Assembly: GCA_000316135.1 (NCBI GenBank)
Contig: JH993857.1
Coordinates: 22,561 to 37,657 of the forward strand
Direction of reading: 5' to 3'
Length of the DNA: 15,097 nucleotides
DNA from: Trachipleistophora hominis
Lineage: Eukaryota > Microsporidia > Pleistophoridae
Shown here: piece after piece, positions 8,752 through 15,097 of the stretch
Layout of the letters: every line of letters begins with the position of its first letter
How positions within the stretch are numbered: the stretch's first letter is position 1
Made by a program: the position numbers and the translations under genes
The notes under the pieces: model-generated
Databases searched by the model: none
Seen by the model: the letters and a program-made list of their open reading frames with translations, nothing else
Told to the model about the DNA's origin: nothing

Positions 8752-9684
8752 ATGTCAAATAAAAAATTGGCTGAGTTTATTTCGCGTCAAGCAAGTGCAA
8801 AAAAGATACCAATAGCGAGGGAACTACTGAACGGTGCGTCCCATTTAGGCCCTCATGTTGAAAGTTTCACATTTAAGGCATTCAGTTTTCAGATCAGTAA
8901 GAGTTATTCCGAGTTTATGACATTTAATCGGGATTGTTGTCGTGAAGCTTGGTTTAATATATATGATAGTTTTTTGCATTTGGTTAAACGCGAGTTTATG
9001 ACTAATGAAAGCAGCCATCCTTTATTCCTACGGCTCATCCCAGAAGGTGATCTTCGAGGAAGTTGCAAATCCAACCTACTCACGACACCATCATCCGGTA
9101 TTGATGTATGCCAGGAATCTTTACAACCAGAAAACAAAGAGGTTAACGATGATTCAGATCGGGGAGGCCATGAAACTCAACATTCACAAGAGGATGTTGG
9201 TGCTGTAACACGAACTATCAGTTTACACGAATTAATTGAGAAAAAAGGAGTAATCAACTTATTTGAGAATTGTTCAACCGTGAACAGGATCGCACGAATA
9301 GCTGCTGTGAGTGCACTGTATGGAAACGTCCGATATAATATTGAAGGTGTAAATGCTGATTGTATATTCATTGACAATAGTTTATTGATTTCAAAGTTCC
9401 GAACACAAACCGAAAACGTCACACAAACGAATAAATTGGTGATTGACGATGCTGAATTGGTTATTGAAACCGAAATGAAACTTGACAATAAGGTTTTCAG
9501 GCTTACTTCGTTCGTATATTATGGAGTAATTGATAGTCCTCTTCTTGATTTCAAGTTGTACGTCAGAGAAAGTGAGGATAAATGGAAATGTCTATGTTGG
9601 CTTGGACTGTGCGATATTGACAGCATTGACCATTTATTAATGAACACTGCTAATGTCTTAGCAATGAGTTACGAGCGTGTTTAA
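8752..9684 (+). CDS. Reduced, probably inactive USP-like (ubiquitin-specific protease fold) protein
   Basis: A 310-residue frame from ATG 8752. Residues 1-95 form a helical region of no recognised family, and 105-150 are polar. GVINLFENCSTVNRIARI (166-183) lines up with the USP Cys box GLxNLGNTCYxNSxLQxL and keeps Cys174. The end matches the USP C-terminal box: LLISKFRT (211-218), NKVFRLTSFVYYG (246-258), a Trp-containing strand (KWKCLCW, 277-283) and AMSYERV (304-310), which is colinear with the end of the minus-strand gene at 11129. The catalytic histidine (GHY) is missing, and only about 30 residues separate the Cys box from the C-terminal part instead of about 190, so the fingers and much of the palm are absent. 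It is best read as a truncated pseudo-deubiquitinase. It may be fused to the upstream frame by an intron. Fold assignment rests mainly on the C-terminal match. Confidence 0.65.
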   Translation: MSNKKLAEFISRQASAKKIPIARELLNGASHLGPHVESFTFKAFSFQISKSYSEFMTFNRDCCREAWFNIYDSFLHLVKREFMTNESSHPLFLRLIPEGDLRGSCKSNLLTTPSSGIDVCQESLQPENKEVNDDSDRGGHETQHSQEDVGAVTRTISLHELIEKKGVINLFENCSTVNRIARIAAVSALYGNVRYNIEGVNADCIFIDNSLLISKFRTQTENVTQTNKLVIDDAELVIETEMKLDNKVFRLTSFVYYGVIDSPLLDFKLYVRESEDKWKCLCWLGLCDIDSIDHLLMNTANVLAMSYERV

Positions 9685-9945
9685 AAACCATTAAAACGTT
9701 TTCTTGATTTTTCTTACACAAGCACAATTATAGAAAATTTTTAGGGAAAGTAACCCAGCAGATTTTCAGAGAGACGGAAAAATTACGGTCAAAATCATAA
9801 TGCCTTCCTGAAATGAGAGGCCAGTCGAACAATGATTTGTGAGTTGATGAATCATTCATTCAAGTGTTCGAGTGCCACCTGGATCACCGGAACGGAATGT
9901 TGTTTTTTTTCTTAAAAGTTAGTTTAATTATCACCTTATAACATA
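9685..9945. other. Spacer between USP-like gene and LINE remnant
   Basis: No gene is seen. From about 9760 to 9900 the sequence is less AT-rich than usual here and could be the 3' untranslated tail of the neighbouring minus-strand LINE, but no second copy is present to confirm it. Confidence 0.3.
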
Positions 9946-10830
9946 TCATCTAACTAAACACACTCTTCTGGTCCGCTGGGACCGACCATGGCCACCGGCC
10001 TTTGATTCATGAGGAAATTAGTGCACCGCCTCGCGCAACGCCTTCGCGCACACCCTCACAACAACAGAAAGGTATGTTGCAACTGCAACTGTGACCTTAA
10101 CATGCAAGTCATGACTTGCGTGAGATCCCTCACAGGAGTATCCCGAAAAATTCCTATTCTCGGGGATTTTCACACGTGTTTAGTTTCTGGAAATCCCTTA
10201 TCCAGCCAAGGAACTTTGTTCTGTGTTCGGGCCATCTCTCACACCTCTATAGAAGATGCCATGTGGTTTTGCTTTCCTCCTTCCCGCAAAATGGGCATTT
10301 TCCTCCGTAAACCGGAGCAATCGCACCGTATCCAGCGAGGCGGTAGGCATGCATAAATACGCCGATTTGAATTTTGGTTAATGCAGCTCATCCACTGTAA
10401 ATCGCTGGACTAGCGACGAACTTACCGATGTTCAGTGATATACTCTACCGCCCACACCAATCGCTTATTTTCTGCAGGCTGCTCTCCAATTCGTGAGCAG
10501 ACTCTGCTAGTATAACAACATCGTCAGCAAATAGCAGGCCGGGAATAGATCGCGTTCGAGCTGCGTTGTGACTCTGCTGAGGCCGTCGAACAGGTTGTTG
10601 ATGTACAGATTAAACAGGACCGGCGATGCTGAGCATCCCTGTCTAACACCAATGTCGTACATGAACAGCGCTGAACGAGTGTCGCCAGTCCCTACAGACA
10701 CACACGGGCCGCCTGCACATTCCCGTGAGAAGACGAAGTAGCTTGCCATGAAATCCGTATAACTTCAACTTAGCGAGCAGACCTTCGTGTGATACCCTGT
10801 CATATGCCTCCGAAGAAATCTGTCTCATAA
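9946..10830 (-). mobile_element. 5'-truncated, frame-broken non-LTR retrotransposon (LINE; R4/Dong-like)
   Basis: On the minus strand, in order: AYDRVSHEGLLAKLKLYGFH (near 10807-10750), GVRQGCSASPVLFNLYINN (near 10655-10595), the RT catalytic box GLLFADDVVILAESA (FADD at 10520-10531), IGVFMHAYRLAGYGAIAP, a CCHC finger CPFCGKEESKTTWH with a later Cys (10297-10240), and a tail ending VRVCAKALREAVH at a stop, 10018-10020. A CCHC finger downstream of the RT is typical of LINE groups carrying a restriction-like endonuclease, such as R2/R4/Dong. The reading frame changes at least near 10670, 10545 and 10250 and has stops between blocks, so it is dead. The first RT motifs and everything 5' are missing, the usual result of incomplete target-primed reverse transcription. 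It is visibly more GC-rich than both flanks. Confidence 0.85.
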
Positions 10831-11128
10831 TAACTAAGGAGGTGATACAATTGTCATGGTCACTATGTAAGATTATTACCATCGTATTAAATGCAAAAAT
10901 ATCTTAATCACCGCGTTAGACATAAATAAAAACATACTTTATTACGAAAGTTGCTATTTCTAATTAAGAACGCATATAGCCATCTCTAACATATGCATCA
11001 TTGTTAAAACTAAGATGATGGTCATGATCAGTTCATGCAACCAGAAAAATGTGTGAAGGTAATTAAAGGCTTTTGAAAAATAAAAAAAATTCTTTTTTTA
11101 AAAACATAATTGCTATTTATCAGTAGAG
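10831..11128. other. Spacer between LINE remnant and USP-like gene
   Basis: The AT-rich background returns here. TTTATT at 10936 gives AATAAA on the minus strand, about 190 nt past the stop of the gene at 11129, a possible polyadenylation signal. No gene is seen. Confidence 0.3.
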
Positions 11129-12613
11129 TTATTTATCTTGTCTCTCATAGCATAAGATTTGTATCTTCAATCCATCACTTAAAATCTTGTTTATGTCTAA
11201 TACTGTTGTAACATTGCCATTCATGGTGCACCACCAATCCCCGGCATCATCCACAAAATACACAGAGCTAAAACCAGGTTGTGCATCTGTTAGATGAATA
11301 AAAGATCGTAGTTTATACGAGAACGTGCAGAAATCAAGCTCCTTGTCAACCTCAAACCGAGATGGTAATCGATTATTTTCCTCATCAGTGTCTTGATGAA
11401 TGCTATTCATGGTGTGGTCAAGCGTAATAAAAAGTATCGGACTTTGTAAAAAACAGATTTGTGAATTCCCGTTGACATCGCACTTTGATATATGTCCCCG
11501 TTGACATACATCAGTATAATCGACTGAAAATGGATCAATTACGCCCATGGCTATAAGCGATTTCATTAGAGTTGATTCTTTCGGTTGAACTTCTATTTCA
11601 ATACGCCAGTCACCAGAACATTCAGCCGAATAATCCGTTCGTTTTGTAGCGTCAAGTCGCATCAGACAAGTTTGATTTAGAAACACGTAATAGACCGGAT
11701 TTGCAAAACTATCTAACATATCATTACGAAGCAACGCGAGTAGTTTTCTCACCATAAAAACAGTCGCATTTACGCTTCTTTGTTTATAAGCGTCTTCATA
11801 AACTTGATCAAAAACTTCAAAGAATGATCCAGTCCAGTTCATTCTGGCAGCTCCGTTAGACCAAATCCACTCGAGGATCTGGTTAGCCTTACTCATCGTC
11901 ATGAAGCACGGCTGCTCTAAAAGCAGTTTCAATCTTGGAATTGTCATAAAGAAAAACAAACTATTCTTTGCTGAATTCTGAAAGTAACAGTTATCGAGTT
12001 GGCAGACCGTTTGAATATTAAAAACGGAGTTGTCTTTGAAATATGGCCACGTGTGAAATTTTGTTTTGCACAGTTCATTCACATTCAAGTTGGTTGGTTC
12101 TGTGTTTTGGTATTCTTGTTTGCATTTCTGCTTGGAATCATCCAGCAGTAACCATTCATGTCCCTCGAGTGTTAGTGCTCGTGGGCCACTATCATGTTCT
12201 GGTTCGTCGATCAAACTCCTCGGTTGCGAATCTGTGTAACCACTTGGGTATGAATCATAGCAATCTTTTAGTACATTATCGGTAGTATGTAAACTTTCTG
12301 ACGCTTGTTGTTTCATGGTTTCCACTTGTTCTGGTTGCGTATGATTACTTGTCGGCTGACTATCATTAATAGACTCAACGGATGTATGAGCAGTTGCATA
12401 GTTATCCACTTGAGCTTCGCATTCCACATCAAACTCGTTGGGTATATCCATGCTCTCACTATCTGCACCGAAATACCCCGAATAACTTTGATCTGCTGGC
12501 AGATTGTTTGGCATATCAACCATCACGAAGTCACTGCTTGGTAGAGAAGATTCATTTCTGTTGGTCACCAAGGAGACTAGACTATGAAAAATTCCTCTGA
12601 CAAAAAGAAACAT
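11129..12613 (-). CDS. Divergent USP-like protein, predicted catalytically dead
   Basis: A 494-residue single-frame protein. Residues 1-190 are polar and probably disordered (many S, T, D, E, Q, N). From 195 the USP landmarks follow in order: a Cys box SVFNIQTVCQLDN (196-208, Cys204; Cys209 follows closely), a helix like the QQDAHEFL box at 281-298 (VNATVFMVRKLLALLRND), the strand region QICFLQSPILFITLDH (385-400), then FSYKLRSFIHL (431-441), FSSVYFVDD (448-456), WCTMNGNV (461-468) and the end LKIQILCYERQ (482-492). In active USPs these last blocks read GHY and W..FDD. Here the histidine is replaced (S-V-Y) and the acid is Asn465. The oxyanion Asn before the cysteine is also absent. The finger cysteines are not in CxxC pairs. 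It probably binds ubiquitin or a relative, or acts as a scaffold. The first ATG is used; a TATAAAAG begins 22 nt upstream. It is tail-to-tail with the reduced USP-like gene at 8752. Confidence 0.75.
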   Translation of the reverse strand: MFLFVRGIFHSLVSLVTNRNESSLPSSDFVMVDMPNNLPADQSYSGYFGADSESMDIPNEFDVECEAQVDNYATAHTSVESINDSQPTSNHTQPEQVETMKQQASESLHTTDNVLKDCYDSYPSGYTDSQPRSLIDEPEHDSGPRALTLEGHEWLLLDDSKQKCKQEYQNTEPTNLNVNELCKTKFHTWPYFKDNSVFNIQTVCQLDNCYFQNSAKNSLFFFMTIPRLKLLLEQPCFMTMSKANQILEWIWSNGAARMNWTGSFFEVFDQVYEDAYKQRSVNATVFMVRKLLALLRNDMLDSFANPVYYVFLNQTCLMRLDATKRTDYSAECSGDWRIEIEVQPKESTLMKSLIAMGVIDPFSVDYTDVCQRGHISKCDVNGNSQICFLQSPILFITLDHTMNSIHQDTDEENNRLPSRFEVDKELDFCTFSYKLRSFIHLTDAQPGFSSVYFVDDAGDWWCTMNGNVTTVLDINKILSDGLKIQILCYERQDK

Positions 12614-12634
12614 AATTATTATTGTACAGTCATC

Positions 12635-12642
12635 CTTTTATA
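12635..12642 (-). promoter_or_regulatory. TATA box before the USP-like gene
   Basis: TATAAAAG on the minus strand lies 22-29 nt before the ATG at 12613. If it works at the usual distance, transcription would start at or next to the start codon, giving a leader of only a few bases, as in compact genomes. Confidence 0.4.
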
Positions 12643-13646
12643 CTTTTATCAATTGCTATATTAGGACTTCAATTTACACAAAAAAATTAACTTGATTTTA
12701 AGTTACATTTTTGGCTACATGAGACTACACTCGAATTTGTAACTGGAATACCATATTAAACATTAAACGTTTATTCTGCTCACAATTTTACTTCGATTTG
12801 CAAAATATCACAATGGTCAATTTACTTAAACAGGTAAATCACGTGCAGTTAAACAAGCGAATCGTTAGTTTTGAAAATTTATTCATTGATATATGTAACA
12901 CGAATATATATTTAAAAAAATTCATGATAACACGAATGTTTTAGTGCATTGTTTTCTTTTGAAATAAGATTTGTCAATTACTCTTTTCTATTCCCCTTTT
13001 AAAATTTCTCAACGATACAACACAAACATACGGGATAATTTACATAAAAACGAGTATCACACATACGTAACAAACTTTTTAGTTGCATATTTACGTTAAA
13101 TTCGATCACCTAACTCTTTGCAAGCATATTCTCTTTATATTCTAAATTTTTAAAAAGTTTATTTACCAAATATCCATCACATTCAACATTTTCGAAACCA
13201 ACATAATGGGAAAAAATAAAACCATGTTTCATTTTTACTATCTTTCCTTGTACTGATCATTATAATCACGTGAAACAATACTATCTTTGATCGATGCTGA
13301 GCAAAAACCAGTTTGTCGACAATTTTGCTCTTGAAGAACAATAATGTTATTATTTGGCTGTTGTAAAAACAGATGTTAGAAATTTTTGGTTTTAATTTTT
13401 AAACTTTATCAAAATGAATACGTGGCATGACTGTAGATAAATATGATTAGTACAAAAACTCACCGGCGGCATTATTAGGAAGATTTTAAACGAGATATGG
13501 AAACTGTGACGATGATTCCAGCATAGTGATTCGAATAAGTAATCAAATTTTCGTTTTGTTTTAGAAATAGAGATTTCACCAAAAATATAATATTATGGTA
13601 ATTGACTGAAAACCAAATTTTATCAAATAACTCATTCTCATCGATC
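12643..13646. other. Gene-free AT-rich stretch
   Basis: I see nothing here that I can call: no frame of protein-like composition, no tRNA-like B box, no repeat unit shared with the rest of the window. Confidence 0.4.
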
Positions 13647-13690
13647 AAAAAAACAACTCGCCAGCTGATTAATCAGCTCAAGAAGGAAAT
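13647..13690 (-). repeat. Dyad repeat core, copy D (inverted), with a perfect 16-nt palindrome
   Basis: The plus strand reads AACAACTCGCC and then AGCTGATTAATCAGCT (13663-13678), a perfect palindrome. On the minus strand this gives the shared order dyad then GGCGAGTTGTT. A TATAAAG follows at about 13710 on the plus strand, so this copy has the same core-then-TATA order on the plus strand as copy A. Confidence 0.5.
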
Positions 13691-14409
13691 AAAAAAAATT
13701 TTTAAGGAGTATAAAGTCACATTTTGCCATGCATTTCTTGTGTTCTAAAGCCATACTACTATTTTCTACAGGAGATACTTAGAGGGAAATTAACGCTGGT
13801 AGAGAATTAATTTTTTCACTTCTACTAACAAATGCAAATTAAAAAACAAATTGAGTAATCGAAAATTTACTAGAGAAATATAAACCATATGTGGCTGATA
13901 TTAGTTCAAGTCATCAATTTTATAACCAGAATAACACAGCTGATCTATAATAATGTTATGTTGTATGAAAGCTTATGGTTACAATTCAAATGATTGGTGG
14001 CATGCAAGATGAAAACATGAATTAATATTTGAAATAATGGTTGTCATTTCAGATCCAAAATTCTTGGTTTGAACACTTTTGATACCGTGTCTGTTCTATT
14101 GTTGCCTTTCAATTCATTCAAACTTTTCAACGTCTTATTCCTTTCTGTTGAACACTCACCGAGGCATAGTTTTCAACGTGAATGTAATGATTTCAGATAC
14201 TTTGGTTCAAAGCTTCTTTTATATCATCTAAATACAGTTCGAAAATTCTTGTAGGAACACCTTCGTTATCGTAAGGCTTTTCAATGTTGTGACTTTCTCC
14301 TAGCTTATGATTATAGGTTTACTTGTAAATCTGATTGTATCGGATAACTTGTAAAACATGACAAATAGATTTTTTTAAAAAGCTAGTTTGCTTATCTCCA
14401 TTACACACT
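13691..14409. other. Gene-free AT-rich stretch
   Basis: A 61-codon plus-strand frame (14069-14254) is F/L/N-rich and starts at a non-ATG codon; I do not consider it coding. Nothing else is recognised. Confidence 0.35.
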
Positions 14410-14480
14410 TCATCCGATCAAGCACACTCTTCTGGTCTGCTGAAGACCGATCATGGCCACAGGTCTTTGGTTCATGGCAT
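14410..14480 (-). mobile_element. Short second copy of the LINE 3' end
   Basis: This roughly 65-bp stretch matches 9946-10015 in the same orientation, sharing CACACTCTTCTGGT, then GACCGA-CATGGCCAC with one mismatch, and CTTTG-TTCATG. In the LINE remnant the same bases lie just past the ORF stop. Copy 14410 has one extra base in the middle (GCTGAAGACC against GCTGGGACC). It is probably a severely 5'-truncated insertion of the same family. Confidence 0.6.
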
Positions 14481-14840
14481 GAAAAGTTGAAGTTCATAAA
14501 GATTATCGCCGACAACACCAAACGCTATGTTCAAAGCATTGACACTCATAATAATCGAATCAAAACATTATACTTAGACAAAAAGATGTAGTTTGGAATT
14601 AAATTTATTTTGCATGGAAATATATCAACGAGCTCTAAAATTTACATTTCATGGATCCAAAAAATGAAAATGTATTTTTGCTTCTGAGATGATAAGCATG
14701 TTTTTCAAAAAATTTCTTCGTTCATCCCTTAGTAAAATACATGCACCCAAAAGAATTTCTAATCGTTAGATCATGTATATGGCCAGTATTTCGTCATAGA
14801 GCGCTAGTCTTGGTGATATTCATTCTTTATCCATTCATTA
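14481..14840. other. Gene-free stretch
   Basis: No supported gene is seen. GCGCTAGTCTTGGTGAT near 14801 resembles the GCGCTAGTCTCACT before the TATA of the tandem repeat at 6417, suggesting this flank belongs to the same repeat family. Confidence 0.3.
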
Positions 14841-14895
14841 TAATAAAAAGACAACTCGCGAACTAATCGGTCAGTTCGTGAAAAATCAAAAAGTA
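14841..14895 (-). repeat. Dyad repeat core, copy E (inverted)
   Basis: The plus strand has AAAAAGACAACTCGCGAACT and then AATCGGTCAGTTCGTG. On the minus strand this is a dyad with CGAACT/AGTTCG arms followed by GCGAGTTGTCTTTTT, identical to copy B over that block. TTATAAAG follows at about 14937. Confidence 0.55.
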
Positions 14896-15097
14896 TTGTT
14901 TTATCTTTTCGTTATTATTGATATATTATATGCTGTTATAAAGTTTTCATCCTCTGAAATTCACTCAGAAGTCATTTACGTTCAATGTTTAGATTAATTT
15001 TTGATACCGGCCGAAAATTAATTCTCCAACCCCTATCGAAAAATATTGATCAACAAGAAATGAATAAAAATGATTAAATTTAGAATGGTTAGAGAAA

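Noticed and set aside
9177..9488. 103-codon minus-strand frame inside the reduced USP-like gene
   Set aside because: Shadow frame; the plus strand has the conserved C-terminal USP-like blocks.
4999..9684. Integrated polydnavirus (bracovirus) segment, suggested by signal-peptide exons in AT-rich sparse DNA
   Set aside because: No recognisable bracovirus gene family or excision junction was found; small signal-peptide exons alone are not enough.
9860..9885. GTTCGAGTGCC resembling a tRNA B box
   Set aside because: No matching A box or cloverleaf arms could be drawn around it.
10009..10356. Plus-strand cysteine-rich frame over the LINE
   Set aside because: It is antisense to the recognisable LINE CCHC and tail region; the minus strand explains the sequence.
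12043..12600. Several plus-strand frames opposite the N-terminal half of the larger USP-like gene
   Set aside because: Antisense shadows of a long disordered coding region.
14388..14591. 67-codon plus-strand frame across the second LINE fragment
   Set aside because: Starts at a non-ATG codon and is antisense to the LINE 3' end; no domain visible.
1..15097. CRISPR array, prokaryotic operon or phage defence locus
   Set aside because: There are no regular short spacers, no Shine-Dalgarno-led gene clusters, and the protein families are eukaryotic.

Overview
This is AT-rich eukaryotic DNA with few genes. Two conserved genes, a YEATS-domain protein and an RNF121-type RING/membrane protein, each sit in one uninterrupted frame and are highly divergent. 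Both have a C-rich triplet 8-16 nt before a usable start codon. A decayed non-LTR retrotransposon lies between two ubiquitin-specific-protease-like (USP-like) genes. Fast-evolving intronless genes, C-rich start motifs and an R4/Dong-like LINE fit best with a microsporidian that has a large, sparse genome. Several places instead look like ordinary spliceosomal introns (GTATGC/GTAAAT donors, T-rich AG acceptors), so an arthropod or other animal source cannot be excluded. The assignment is an inference, not a result.

Layout. 1-441: no gene. 442-936 (-): YEATS protein of the GAS41/Yaf9/Taf14 type. 1228-1410 (+): doubtful 60-residue hydrophobic ORF. 1831-2871 (-): RNF121-like E3 with a RING-H2 finger after several membrane segments. 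2872-4998: nothing convincing. 4999-6287: two divergently arranged candidate small secreted-protein genes, each a signal-peptide-like first exon with a candidate second exon. 6340-7055: diverged tandem repeat of about 323 bp with a dyad/CCAAT core and TATAAAAC boxes; the core recurs inverted near 13.66 and 14.87 kb. 7316-7629 (+): broken or spliced small gene. 7709-8743 (+): proline/glutamine-rich protein, followed in another frame by 8752-9684 (+), a reduced USP-like protein; the two may be one gene joined by an intron. 9946-10830 (-): 5'-truncated, frame-broken LINE (RT palm, CCHC finger, C-terminal tail). 11129-12613 (-): a larger USP-like protein with a TATA box. 12614-15097: no gene, two repeat-core copies and a second short LINE 3' fragment.

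How the genes might relate. The two USP-like proteins face each other across the LINE and appear to be diverged paralogues. Both keep a Cys-box cysteine but lack the catalytic histidine, so they are probably pseudo-deubiquitinases or ubiquitin-binding folds. With the RNF121-like E3 the window carries three ubiquitin-related genes, but they are kilobases apart and nothing in the sequence shows they act together.
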